Shown piece after piece: positions 16,059-25,990 of a stretch of 64,000 nt of DNA (its first letter is position 1; each line of letters starts with the position of its first letter). Source of the DNA: Streptomyces liliifuscus (GTDB lineage: Bacteria; Actinomycetota; Actinomycetes; Streptomycetales; Streptomycetaceae). The notes beneath the pieces are model-generated. The model saw only the letters and a list, made by a program, of their open reading frames with translations. It did no database searches and was not told the origin of the DNA. The DNA lies in the NCBI RefSeq assembly GCF_016598615.1, contig NZ_CP066831.1:5890001-5954000 (forward strand), written 5' to 3'. The position numbers were made by a program, and so were the translations under genes.

Positions 16059-16871
16059 GTGTCAGTCCAGTACAACTCCTCCACGCCGTCGCCGCTCAAC
16101 TGGCGCTACAGCGGCAACCAGTTGAAACGCTGGCGCACCAAGGCGAACGTGACCCGCGAGGAACTGGCCGCCGCCGCCAACTACTCCCCGGACACGATCA
16201 AGTCCATGGAACAGGGCGTACGCATGCCGACGCCGCGCGTCCTGGACGCGGCGGATGAGTTGTGTCATGCGGAGGGGTTGCTGAGCGCGGCCAAGGACTA
16301 CTTGAAGCGGGAGAGGTTTCCGGCGAGGGCGCAGGACTACATGGAGTACGAGCGCGAGGCGATCAACCTCTGGTGGTACGAAGTCGCTCTGATCCCCGGC
16401 CTGTTGCAGACCGAGGCCTATGCGAGGGCTCTGATCGGCAACCACACTCCGCCCCTTGATGAGGACACCGTCGAAGAGCGGGTCATGGCGAGGCTGGAGC
16501 GCCAGGGACTCCACACGCGCAAGCCGTTGGCGGCTTGCAGCTACGCGCTGTACGAGGCGGCACTGCGCGGCCCGTACGTCGACAAGGACCAACTGCTGCA
16601 CCTCTTGGAGGTCGCAAACGTGCGTAACGTCTCGATCCAGGTGCTGCCCTACGGGAAGGCGACGACTGCCGCGTTGCACGGGCCGATGGTGCTCCTGGAG
16701 ACACGGGATCACGATCGCCTCGCCTACACGGAGGCTCCGTCCACGAGTCAGTTGACCTCTGACCCGGCAGTGGTCAGTGCGCAGACCGAGCGGCTTAGCA
16801 TGATCCGCATGATGGCCCTCGGCCCTGACGAGTCGACCCGCTTCATCGAGCGGATGGTGGATGAGCTGTGA
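16059..16871 (+). CDS. XRE-family regulator with DUF5753 domain
   Basis: A 270-residue regulator. I chose GTG 16059 because GGAGG lies 8 nt upstream. The helix-turn-helix covers roughly residues 12-65 (LKRWRTKANVTREELAAAAN, then DTIKSMEQGVRMP), and the DUF5753 domain includes LLQTEAYARALI and LLETRDHDRLAYTEAPSTSQ. It is coupled by a GTGA overlap to the following DUF397 gene. It is homologous to the module at 0.35-1.38 kb. Confidence 0.92.
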   Translation: MSVQYNSSTPSPLNWRYSGNQLKRWRTKANVTREELAAAANYSPDTIKSMEQGVRMPTPRVLDAADELCHAEGLLSAAKDYLKRERFPARAQDYMEYEREAINLWWYEVALIPGLLQTEAYARALIGNHTPPLDEDTVEERVMARLERQGLHTRKPLAACSYALYEAALRGPYVDKDQLLHLLEVANVRNVSIQVLPYGKATTAALHGPMVLLETRDHDRLAYTEAPSTSQLTSDPAVVSAQTERLSMIRMMALGPDESTRFIERMVDEL

Positions 16872-17086
16872 ACGACGAGCTGAAGTGGTTCAAGGCCAGC
16901 TACAGCGATGGCGAAGGCGGCGCCTGCCTCGAAGTGGCTGTGACCCCGACCGTCATCCACATACGCGACACCAAACTCGCCGCCCCCGGCCCGGAGCTGA
17001 AGGTCCCCGCCTCCGCCTGGGCCGCCTTCGTCTCCGTTTTGTACGAACGTTGTCCGTGCGCTGCACAAGCACTGGACGGGGCCTAA
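16868..17086 (+). CDS. DUF397 domain protein
   Basis: A 72-residue DUF397 protein starting at the GTG that overlaps the XRE stop. It shows ELKWFKASYSDGEGGACLEV and VIHIRDTKLAAPGPELKVP, the two conserved blocks of the family. It is the likely cognate partner of the XRE/DUF5753 protein upstream. Confidence 0.9.
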   Translation: MNDELKWFKASYSDGEGGACLEVAVTPTVIHIRDTKLAAPGPELKVPASAWAAFVSVLYERCPCAAQALDGA

Positions 17087-17155
17087 CCGGTGTGAAGCGA
17101 GGGTTGGATCACTCCCCCAGGGGAGCAAGTCCACCCCCTTCACACAGGAGTTGTG

Positions 17156-17680
17156 ATGCAGCGTCACATACGTACCCGCGCAGCGGTCGTCACCGTCGCC
17201 CTCGTGGCCGCCGGAGCCGTCACCGTCGGTGTCAGCCAGGCCGCGCCGGAGCACAGGTCGAAGCCCGCGGCGGGTCAGGCGGCCGCGAAGCCGACCAAGA
17301 AGCAGATCGCCGCGCTGTTCGACGGCTGGAACAAGGCCCTGCAGACCGGGGACTCGAAGAAGGTCGCCGCCCGCTACGCCTCGGACGCCGTGCTTCTCCC
17401 CACCGCCTCGCCCAAGATCCGTACGAACCACGCCGAGATCGTCGACTACTTCGACCACTTCCTGCTGAACAAGCCCAAGGGCGAGAAGATCAGGTCCGTG
17501 ATCAACGTCCTGGACAGCAACTCGGCGATCGACGCCGGACTGTACGTCTTCCAGCTCACCGACCCGAAGACCGGTGAGAAGAAGGACGTCGAGGCCCGCT
17601 ACACGTACGAGTACGAGAAGCGCGGCGGCAAGTGGCTGATCGTCAACCACCACTCCTCGGTGCTGCCCGCCGCAAGCTGA
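17156..17680 (+). CDS. Secreted SgcJ/EcaC-like (NTF2-fold) protein
   Basis: A 174-residue protein with a Sec signal peptide (TRAAVVTVALVAAGAVTVGVSQA). It is followed by an NTF2/CaMKII-association-like domain (LFDGWNKALQTGDSKKVAARY, then TYEYEKRGGKWLIVNHHSS), the pattern of SgcJ/EcaC proteins. The ATG at 17156 follows AGGAG by 5 nt. Its 3' end overlaps the end of the convergent sensor kinase gene by 38 bp, so the two stops cross. Substrate unknown. Confidence 0.85.
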   Translation: MQRHIRTRAAVVTVALVAAGAVTVGVSQAAPEHRSKPAAGQAAAKPTKKQIAALFDGWNKALQTGDSKKVAARYASDAVLLPTASPKIRTNHAEIVDYFDHFLLNKPKGEKIRSVINVLDSNSAIDAGLYVFQLTDPKTGEKKDVEARYTYEYEKRGGKWLIVNHHSSVLPAAS

Positions 17681-19018
17681 ACCGGACGCACAGCCCCCCA
17701 CCAGGGGCGTCCCGCAGCGCCACCGCACCGCCGTCATCGGTGACCAGCTGCTTGACGATGGCCAGGCCGAGCCCCGAGCCGGCCCGGCCCGTCAGGCCCT
17801 GGCCGCGCCAGAAGCGGTCGAAGGCGCGGGACTTGTCCGCGTCGGACATGCCGGGCCCCTGGTCCAGCACCGACATCACGACCTCGTCGGGGTGGGGCGA
17901 CACCTCCACGGTGATCGTCCCGCCGTCCGGCGAGACCTCCAGGGCATTCGACAGAACGTTGTCCAGGACCTGGTCGAGGTGACCCGGGCTGGCCAGCACA
18001 AGCGGCCGGCCGCCGGCAACTCCCCCCAGAGCGATGGTGACTCCGCGCTCGTCGGCGGCCGGTCTCCACACCGAGAAGCGCTCCTCGATCACGTCGTGCA
18101 GCGACAGCGGTTCGGCGGCGGACACCTTCGCCTCCGCGCGCGCGAGCACCAGCAGCCCGTTCACCAGGCGGCTCATCCGGACCACCTCGGAGGTGGCCTG
18201 CTCCACGTCCTCCCGTACGAACTCGTCGTCGGTTCCGTCCGCGATGTTGTCCAGGGAGAGGCGCAGTGCCGTCAGCGGCGTACGCAGCTGGTGGGAGGCG
18301 TCGGCGACGAAGATCCGCTGGGCGGCGACCAGGCTGTCGAGGCGTTCGCCGGCCGAGTTGAGGGTGCGGGCCAGCTGCTGCGTCTCGTGCGGGCCCGTCA
18401 CGGGTGAGCGTGCCGTGAGGTCGCCGTCGCTGAACCGGGTCGCCATGTCGTTGAGCTGGCGCAGTGGCCGGGTGAGGCGGCGGGCCACGAAGGCGCCGAT
18501 GAAGGCGGCCACGGCCAGCACGCTGACCGCGAGTATGGCCCGGAAGCCCCAGATGCTCCACAGCCGGCTGCTGAGGTCGGAGGTCGCGTACTTGATGCGT
18601 ACGGCGCCCACGATCCGGTCCTTGTCGTCCGCCGACTCGGCCGGCACGGTCACCACCAGGTGCCGTCCCCAGACGAAGGAGGAGCCCCAGTCGACCGTCG
18701 TCCTGCGGTTTCTCAGCGCCTGTGTGATCGCCTCGTCGTCCGCGGGGAGGGGGAGCGAGGCCACCGCCGCGCCACTGGAGTCGGTCACCTGGACGGTGCC
18801 GGGGGTGTCCTGGGAGTAGGCACCGGCCATCCGCACGAGCGCCTGCCGCGAGGACGCGTCCCCCTCGCCCAGCAGCAGCGCCATCGTCGTGGCCTCGCGC
18901 TCCACCGACTCCTCGGTGTCCCCGCGCAGTTGCGCGGTCAGCGTGAAGGCCACCGGCACGGTGAAGGCGGCCAGCGCGACCGCCACCAGAAGTACGTAAC
19001 TGACGATCAGCTGCCGGA

Positions 19019-19022
<4 letters not shown>
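17643..19022 (-). CDS. Two-component sensor histidine kinase
   Basis: A 459-residue membrane kinase. The first helix (~6-28), an external sensor region, a second helix (~162-180) and a HAMP domain lead into the dimerisation box DASHQLRTPL with phospho-acceptor His244. The ATPase domain follows (NVLSNALEVSPDG, DQGPGMS, GSGLGLAIV). The ATG overlaps the stop of the response regulator gene (ATGA), giving a regulator-then-kinase operon. The stimulus is not inferable. Confidence 0.95.
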
Positions 19023-19771
<749 letters not shown>

Positions 19772-20057
19772 AGGCGGAACCCTAATGCTTGAAATTTAAC
19801 GTGACGGCTCGTGAGTGTGACGCGGCGCACTTTCCGAGTGAGGTGCGTCCGGGCAGGGCAGATGCGGTCCTGGAGCGGCCGGAGGGCCGGCCGACGGACG
19901 CCGACCGATCGGACGACCGAAAGCCGGACGGACCCGGGTGATCAACTCGTGAGCGGGACATCTCACGATGCGATATCGCCGGGGTGGAATTCGGCCGCTC
20001 GTTAGACTGAGCCGACCGCAGTCGTGCGGTACGAGACGGATTGAGCGAGGAGCGCAC

Positions 20058-21332
20058 GTGGGCCTTGTCGTGCAGAAGTACGGAGGCTCCTCCGTAGCCG
20101 ATGCCGAGGGCATCAAGCGTGTCGCCAAGCGGATCGTCGACGCCAAGAAGAACGGCCATCAGGTCGTTGTCGTGGTGTCGGCGATGGGTGACACGACGGA
20201 TGAGCTGATCGATCTCGCCGAGCAGGTATCCCCGATCCCTGCCGGGCGTGAGTTCGACATGCTGCTGACCGCAGGAGAGCGGATCTCCATGGCCCTTCTG
20301 GCGATGGCGATCAAAAACCTGGGCCACGAGGCCCAGAGCTTCACCGGCAGCCAGGCAGGCGTGATCACCGACTCCGTCCACAACAAAGCGCGCATCATCG
20401 ATGTCACGCCCGGCCGCATCAGGACCGCGCTGGACGAGGGCAACATCGCCATCGTCGCCGGGTTCCAGGGCGTGAGCCAGGACAAGAAGGACATCACCAC
20501 GCTGGGACGCGGCGGGTCCGACACGACCGCGGTGGCCCTTGCCGCCGCCCTCGACGCCGAGGTCTGCGAGATCTACACGGACGTCGACGGTGTGTTCACC
20601 GCCGACCCGCGCGTGGTGAAGAAGGCCCGGAAGATCGACTGGATCTCCTCCGAGGACATGCTGGAGCTCGCCGCCTCCGGCTCCAAGGTGCTGCTGCACC
20701 GCTGCGTCGAGTACGCACGCCGTTACAACATCCCGATCCACGTCCGCTCGTCCTTCTCCGGACTGCCGGGCACCTGGGTCAGCAACGAGAATCCGCAAGG
20801 GGACGCGCAGGTGGAGCACGCCATCATCTCCGGAGTCGCGCACGACATCTCCGAAGCCAAGATCACGGTCGTCGGCGTCCCGGACAAGCCGGGCGAGGCC
20901 GCGGTCATCTTCCGCGCCATCGCGGACGCCCAGATCAACATCGACATGATCGTGCAGAACGTCTCGGCGGCCTCCACGGGCCTCACCGACATCTCCTTCA
21001 CCCTCCCCAAGACCGAGGGCCACAAGGCCATCGAGGCCCTGGAGAAGGCGAAGACCGCGATCGGCTTCGACTCGCTGCGCTACGACGACCAGATCGGCAA
21101 GATCTCCCTGGTCGGCGCCGGGATGAAGACCAACCCGGGCGTCACCGCCTCGTTCTTCCAGGCGCTGTCCGACGCGGGCGTCAACATCGAGCTGATCTCG
21201 ACCTCCGAGATCCGCATCTCGGTCGTGACCCGCCAGGACGACGTCAACGAGGCCGTGCGCGCCGTACACAGCGCCTTCGGGCTCGACTCCGACAGCGACG
21301 AGGCCGTCGTCTACGGAGGCACCGGCCGCTGA
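20058..21332 (+). CDS. ask: Aspartokinase (aspartate kinase)
   Basis: A 424-residue ATP-dependent kinase that phosphorylates L-aspartate at the start of the Lys/Thr/Met/Ile pathway. The N-terminal VQKYGGSSVAD and the TTLGRGGSDTTAVAL motif are diagnostic. The last ~170 residues hold two ACT domains (ITVVGVPDKPGEAAVIF; ISLVGAGMKTNPGV) for feedback by Lys and Thr. The start is GTG 20058. The stop overlaps the asd start, so the two enzymes are co-expressed. An internal start for a beta subunit is probable (see 20797-20813). Confidence 0.96.
   Translation: MGLVVQKYGGSSVADAEGIKRVAKRIVDAKKNGHQVVVVVSAMGDTTDELIDLAEQVSPIPAGREFDMLLTAGERISMALLAMAIKNLGHEAQSFTGSQAGVITDSVHNKARIIDVTPGRIRTALDEGNIAIVAGFQGVSQDKKDITTLGRGGSDTTAVALAAALDAEVCEIYTDVDGVFTADPRVVKKARKIDWISSEDMLELAASGSKVLLHRCVEYARRYNIPIHVRSSFSGLPGTWVSNENPQGDAQVEHAIISGVAHDISEAKITVVGVPDKPGEAAVIFRAIADAQINIDMIVQNVSAASTGLTDISFTLPKTEGHKAIEALEKAKTAIGFDSLRYDDQIGKISLVGAGMKTNPGVTASFFQALSDAGVNIELISTSEIRISVVTRQDDVNEAVRAVHSAFGLDSDSDEAVVYGGTGR
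20797..20813 (+). promoter_or_regulatory. Internal ribosome site and GTG for an aspartokinase beta subunit
   Basis: AAGGGGA at 20797-20803 lies 7 nt before an in-frame GTG at 20811, where the protein reads VEHAIISGVAHDIS. In Corynebacterium and related actinobacteria the regulatory beta subunit of aspartokinase is made from exactly this region as an in-frame overlapping product. Here it would be 173 residues (20811-21332) containing both ACT domains. This is inference from family knowledge plus a good ribosome site. Confidence 0.6.
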
Positions 21333-22426
21333 TGGCCAGGACTGTGGGACCCGGGACCGTGCGACCCGGGTCCGTAGGGCCGACGCTCGCGGTCGTGGGA
21401 GCGACCGGGGCCGTCGGCACTGTCATGCTCCAGATCCTGTCCCAGCACGCGGACATCTGGGGCGAGATCCGCCTCATCGCCTCCCCGCGCTCGGCCGGCC
21501 GCAAGCTGGCCGTGCGCGGCGAGCAGGTCGAGGTGGTGGCCCTGACGGAGGAGGCCTTCGACGGGGTCGACGTCGCCATGTTCGACGTACCCGACGAGGT
21601 CGCCGAGCGCTGGGCGCCGCTGGCCGCGTCCAAGGGCGCGATCGTCGTGGACAACTCCGGCGCCTTCCGGATGGATCCCGAGGTGCCGCTGGTGGTGCCC
21701 GAGGTCAATCCGCACGCCGCCCGGGTCCGGCCGCGCGGAATCGTCGCGAACCCCAACTGCACGACCCTGTCCATGATCGTGGCCCTGGGCGCGCTGCACG
21801 CCGAGTTCGGTCTGCGCGAGCTGGTGGTCTCCTCGTACCAGGCGGTGAGCGGGGCCGGGCGCCGCGGTGTCGACACCCTGCGCCAGCAGCTGTCGCTCGT
21901 CGCCGGTACGGAACTGGGGACGACCCCCGGTGACGTACGCAGGGCGGTGGGGGACAACACGGGCCCCTTCCCGGAGCCGGTGGCGCTCAACGTGGTGCCG
22001 TGGGCCGGGACCGTGCGGGAGGACGGCTGGTCCTCGGAGGAGATGAAGGTGCGGGACGAGTCCCGCAAGATCCTCGGACTGCCGAACCTGCCCGTCGCCG
22101 TCACCTGCGTACGGGTGCCGGTGGTCACCACGCACTCGCTGACCGTCCATGCCCGCTTCCAGGGCGAGGTGACGGTGGACCGGGCGAGGGAGATCCTCGC
22201 CACAGCGCCCGGTGTCGTGCTCTTCGACAATCCGGCGGCGGGGGAGTTCCCGACGCCGGTCGACGTGGTGGGCACGGACCCCACATGGGTGGGACGGGTG
22301 CGGCGGGCGCTCGACGATCCGACGGCGCTGGAGCTCTTCGTCTGCGGGGACAATCTGCGCAAGGGGGCCGCGCTGAACACGGCCCAGATCGCCGAGCTGG
22401 TGGCTGCCGAGCTGAGTGGAAGGTGA
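21332..22426 (+). CDS. asd: Aspartate-semialdehyde dehydrogenase
   Basis: A 364-residue NADPH-dependent enzyme reducing aspartyl phosphate to the semialdehyde, the step after aspartokinase. The NADP-binding motif VGATGAVGT is near residue 21 and the active-site Cys143 sits in NPNCTTLSM. The ATG overlaps the aspartokinase stop (TGATG), confirming an operon. An extra ~18 Pro/Gly-rich residues precede the Rossmann fold, longer than usual; a later start is possible. Confidence 0.96.
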   Translation: MARTVGPGTVRPGSVGPTLAVVGATGAVGTVMLQILSQHADIWGEIRLIASPRSAGRKLAVRGEQVEVVALTEEAFDGVDVAMFDVPDEVAERWAPLAASKGAIVVDNSGAFRMDPEVPLVVPEVNPHAARVRPRGIVANPNCTTLSMIVALGALHAEFGLRELVVSSYQAVSGAGRRGVDTLRQQLSLVAGTELGTTPGDVRRAVGDNTGPFPEPVALNVVPWAGTVREDGWSSEEMKVRDESRKILGLPNLPVAVTCVRVPVVTTHSLTVHARFQGEVTVDRAREILATAPGVVLFDNPAAGEFPTPVDVVGTDPTWVGRVRRALDDPTALELFVCGDNLRKGAALNTAQIAELVAAELSGR

Positions 22427-22625
22427 CTCGGGTGCGGCTGCCGCTGTGCCGTCGTACGCGCTTCCGTGCCACGTCACAGCGGCGCGAACGGCTCCTGGCC
22501 GGAAATTTTCTGGTCGAAAGTTGAATCGTTTGTAGGATCTGTGTGACTTTCATGGTCGGATGATGGTCCGGACCACTTGAATCGAGGCTTCCGACGATCG
22601 AGGCTTCTGGCGTTCGAAGATTTTC

Positions 22626-22661
22626 CTCCCCGTTCTCCGCAACCGCGCGGAGGGCGGGGAG
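22626..22661 (+). terminator. Stem-loop terminator after asd
   Basis: CTCCCCG-TT-CTCCGC (22626-22640) pairs with GCGGAG-GG-CGGGGAG (22647-22661) around a 6-nt loop, followed by CGTCTTTG. It lies in the 409-bp gap between asd and the sigma factor gene. The rest of that gap shows no open frame; it probably holds the sigma operon promoter, which I could not place. Confidence 0.65.
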
Positions 22662-22835
22662 CGTCTTTGCGGTCGCCCTTCAGGGGCGTCCGGACGCCAC
22701 GTTCATATGGGGCATAGGGGATGAGCTTTTACGTATGAGGGCATTTGACGCACTGTCTGGCGTGCAGCCTGAGCCTGACGCAAAAGTGATGCCTGTCGCG
22801 TACAACCCCAATGGGGGGACGCGTGTCCAACTGGC

Positions 22836-23504
22836 GTGGCTGAGGTACTCGAATTCACTGCGGCGGCGCGGGGCACGACCCTGCGCCCGCCCCGCCGACC
22901 CCGCATGTCCGGCGCGTCCGGCGGCGGCATGCCGGTGATCGCCCCCATGCCCGCAGCGCGGCCGACCCGCATACCGAACCAGCGCGAGGGCGCTGACGAA
23001 GCCCTGGCGGCCGGCACCACCGTCGACCATCTCACCGAGACCTATCGCGCCCACTACAGATCGCTCCTCGGTCTCGCGGCGCTGCTCCTCGACGACACCG
23101 CCTCCTGCGAGGACGTCGTCCAGGAGGCCTTCATCCGGGTGCACTCGGCGCGCAAGCGTGTGCGTGACCAGGAGAAGACGCTCGCCTATCTGCGGCAGAC
23201 CGTCGTCAACCTCTCGCGCTCGGCCCTGCGTCGGCGCATCCTCGGTCTGAAGCTCCTCTCCAAGCCGATGCCCGACATGGCGAGCGCGGAGGAGGGTGCG
23301 TACGACCTGCTGGAGCGCGACGCGCTGATCAAGGCGATGAAGGGGCTCCAGAGGCGCCAGCGCGAGGTCCTCGTGCTTCGGTACTTCGCGGACATGACCG
23401 AGGCGCAGGTCGCCGAGACGCTCGGCATCTCGCTGGGTTCGGTGAAGGCGTACGGCTCGCGCGGCATCGCGGCGCTCCGTGTCGCCATGGAGGCGCCGGC
23501 ATGA
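22836..23504 (+). CDS. RNA polymerase sigma factor, SigE-like ECF family
   Basis: A 222-residue sigma factor starting at GTG 22836. Region 2 is visible as YRAHYRSLLGLAALLLDDTASCEDVVQEAFIRVH and region 4 as LQRRQREVLVLRYFADMTEAQVAETLGIS followed by GSVKAYGSRG, a typical recognition helix. An extra ~60-residue N-terminal stretch is not part of the family core, so a later start is possible. It is coupled by an ATGA overlap to a membrane protein that probably regulates it. Confidence 0.92.
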   Translation: MAEVLEFTAAARGTTLRPPRRPRMSGASGGGMPVIAPMPAARPTRIPNQREGADEALAAGTTVDHLTETYRAHYRSLLGLAALLLDDTASCEDVVQEAFIRVHSARKRVRDQEKTLAYLRQTVVNLSRSALRRRILGLKLLSKPMPDMASAEEGAYDLLERDALIKAMKGLQRRQREVLVLRYFADMTEAQVAETLGISLGSVKAYGSRGIAALRVAMEAPA

Positions 23505-24898
23505 GCGCGAAGGACGAGCGGGCACGCCATGATGAATACGGTCGCGGCTACAGCGACGACAACGAGCATGACCAGCACGCTGGGAACGGAATTGTGAATC
23601 ACGGCGCCTCGGGGAATTCGGGCCCGGAAGAATCGGGTGTCTCGGACACGGACGGCCGCTCGGCGGACCGCCCGTCGGGTGCTTCGCCGCGCTCGTCGAG
23701 CCCTTCGGGCGCGGCGGGACAGCCGGAATCTTCGGCCGAGCCGACCCGTTCGGCGGAGCCGGCTCCTTCGGCTTCGGCCGAGCCGGCCTCTTCGGTCCAC
23801 TCGGCTCCCTCTGTCCGTTCGGCTCCTTCTGCCCGCTCGGACGCGGACGCGGCGGGCCCGGAGCCCGGTGACACGGGCGGCTTCGGCGCCGACGGCCTCG
23901 CTCTGGGGGCGCTCGGGTCCGACGAACTGGCCCTGCGGCGGCTCCTGCACCAGGCCGTCGAGGAGATCGAGCCGACCGACGGCACGCTGGACCATCTGCG
24001 GCGCGCGGTACCGGCCAGGCGGGCGCGCAAGCGCCAGGCCGTCGTCGGCATGGCGGCCGCCGCACTCTTCATCGGCACGGCCGTCCCGGCCCTCATCCAT
24101 GTCTCGAACTCCACCGGCCCCAACGCCGACCCGTCCATCGCGGCCAATGCCTCGCAGACCCAGGGCGGCGCGAACGAGGGCAAGCAGGACGGTACGGGGG
24201 GCGGCTCCGGCGGCTCCTCGGGCAAGGACAGCGACAAAGGCAAGGACGACAAGACGGACAAGCCCGACAAGGGCAAGGGCGGCAGCGGCGGCACCACCGG
24301 CACGGAACCGTCGGCCTCCGCCGCGAACGTGCCCGCCTGTACGTCCCTGCAGCTCGGCAGCGCCTCCGGGAGCGCCGGCTCGCCCGACGCCAATGGCGCG
24401 GTCTACGGCTCCTTCCGGGTCACCAACGTCTCCGCCGCCAGCTGTACGGTCTCCGGCGACGGCTCGGTCGTCCTGGCCGCCCAGGGCGCGGCGAGCCCGT
24501 CCGCGATCGGCACGGCCCTGCACGCGACGGGTGACGCGGCGGCCGGACTGCCCGACCAGTCCACGTACGCGGCCGCGCTGGTGCTCCAGCCGGGCTCGGC
24601 GTACGAGGTCGCGTTCGCCTGGGTGCCGTCGAGCACCTGCCCGACCACCGGTGGCAGCACCGGCGGCGGCGAGCCCTCGCCCGACCCGACGCCGACCGCC
24701 ACCACCGGCGCCAGCGGCGGTACTACCTCGGAGGGCACCAGCGGCGTGAGCTCACAGCTCATGAAGGAGGACGGGACCGCCGACGGAAGCGTCGTCGTCT
24801 CCTACTCGGCGGAGGGCGGCGGCCCGACGGCCTCCACGACGGTGTCCAACGCCTGCGCCGGCACGGTCTATCGGACCGGGGTACTGGCCGGGTCCTGA
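23501..24898 (+). CDS. Single-pass membrane protein, probable anti-sigma-type partner
   Basis: A 465-residue protein co-translated with the sigma gene. A long low-complexity Ser/Ala/Pro/Glu-rich N-terminus with repeated APSA/EPA units (~30-130) is followed by a short conserved cytoplasmic block (LALRRLLHQAVEEIEPTDG, RRARKRQ), a membrane helix (AVVGMAAAALFIGTAVPALI) and an external Gly/Lys/Asp-rich spacer. The extracellular domain contains paired cysteines. The arrangement suits a transmembrane partner of the sigma factor; direct binding is inference. Confidence 0.75.
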   Translation: MSAKDERARHDEYGRGYSDDNEHDQHAGNGIVNHGASGNSGPEESGVSDTDGRSADRPSGASPRSSSPSGAAGQPESSAEPTRSAEPAPSASAEPASSVHSAPSVRSAPSARSDADAAGPEPGDTGGFGADGLALGALGSDELALRRLLHQAVEEIEPTDGTLDHLRRAVPARRARKRQAVVGMAAAALFIGTAVPALIHVSNSTGPNADPSIAANASQTQGGANEGKQDGTGGGSGGSSGKDSDKGKDDKTDKPDKGKGGSGGTTGTEPSASAANVPACTSLQLGSASGSAGSPDANGAVYGSFRVTNVSAASCTVSGDGSVVLAAQGAASPSAIGTALHATGDAAAGLPDQSTYAAALVLQPGSAYEVAFAWVPSSTCPTTGGSTGGGEPSPDPTPTATTGASGGTTSEGTSGVSSQLMKEDGTADGSVVVSYSAEGGGPTASTTVSNACAGTVYRTGVLAGS

Positions 24899-25063
24899 GG
24901 TTCGGGGTTCCTGGGGTCCTGGGGTTGTTGGCCGGGTGCGGGTGCCGTTTTGATCCGCGGGTGCGTTGTGGCTGGTCGCGCCGTTCCCCGCGCCCCTAAA
25001 TGATGCGCCGTTCCCCGCGCCCCGGTTGATCGGCCGGGTCCGGTTGATTCGGGGCAGGCATTG

Positions 25064-25906
25064 TCAGGCCGTGGGAGAGGCCGACACCTTTGTGCTGTCG
25101 GCGGTGTCGGTTGCGGTGTCGCTGTCCTGGCCCGCGGGAGCGCCCTCGCCCTCGACAAGGCCCAGTTCCGCGTCCTGTGCGAACTCCACCTCTCGCCGGA
25201 TCAGCCGGAACCACATGAAGACCACGAAGCCCGCGAAGACGAACCACTCGCCGGTGTAGCCGAGGTTCTGGAACGCCTTCAGGTCCAGGCCCGTGTCCGC
25301 CGGAGCCGCCGCGGGCACCGCCTTCATCCCCGCGTCGGCCTTGGCGAGGGTGACCCAGGCGTCGTACACGTCGTACGGCACGAGGTTCACCAGCGCTGCC
25401 GAGCTGATCGCGCCGGTCTGGCCGGCGGGGAGACCACCGGCCGCGGGCACGCCGTTCGAACCGGGTGTCTCCGACGCCTGCAGCGCGCCGGCCACGGTGA
25501 CCTCACCGGTCGGAGCGGCCGGAGCCTTCGCGGGGTCCGCGTCTCCGGGGAGCCAGCCCCGGACCACCGGCAGGGCCCTGCCGTCGTCGGTGCGCAGCAA
25601 CGTCAGAACGTAGAAGCCGCGCTTGTCGTCCAGCTCCCGGTCCGGCACGAGCAACTGCTTCCCGTACCGGCCCGTCGCCGTGGTCTGCTTGCCGGACGTC
25701 TCCTTGTCCACGGGCAGCAGCTCCGCGAGCGGCCTGGCCGGATCCGTCTTGGCCGCCGTGGCCTGCTCGCCCGCGTCACGGTGGTCCTGGACCCGGTCCT
25801 CGAACCGGCTCAACTGCCATGACCCCATGAAGATGCAGAAGGGGATGGCCAACAGCACGAAGACGTTGATCCCCCACCAGCGGGGCGTCAGCAGGAACCG
25901 GTACAC
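25064..25906 (-). CDS. SURF1-family protein
   Basis: A 280-residue protein with an N-terminal membrane helix (WGINVFVLLAIPFCIFMGSW), an external domain with ATGRYGKQLLVPDRELDDK and VVRGWLPGD, and a C-terminal helix (YTGEWFVFAGFVVFMWFRLI). This two-helix topology and the GSWQLSR and RGW motifs are typical of SURF1, an assembly factor for cytochrome c oxidase. Length is normal for actinobacterial members. Confidence 0.9.
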   Translation of the reverse strand: MYRFLLTPRWWGINVFVLLAIPFCIFMGSWQLSRFEDRVQDHRDAGEQATAAKTDPARPLAELLPVDKETSGKQTTATGRYGKQLLVPDRELDDKRGFYVLTLLRTDDGRALPVVRGWLPGDADPAKAPAAPTGEVTVAGALQASETPGSNGVPAAGGLPAGQTGAISSAALVNLVPYDVYDAWVTLAKADAGMKAVPAAAPADTGLDLKAFQNLGYTGEWFVFAGFVVFMWFRLIRREVEFAQDAELGLVEGEGAPAGQDSDTATDTADSTKVSASPTA

Positions 25907-25990
25907 AACCTCAAAGGTACGGGGCCCTTGCGGGGGGCTCGGCCGAGGGGTGCCTCTCGGCCGACCCGCCCCGCAGGGGACCCGGTGCGC

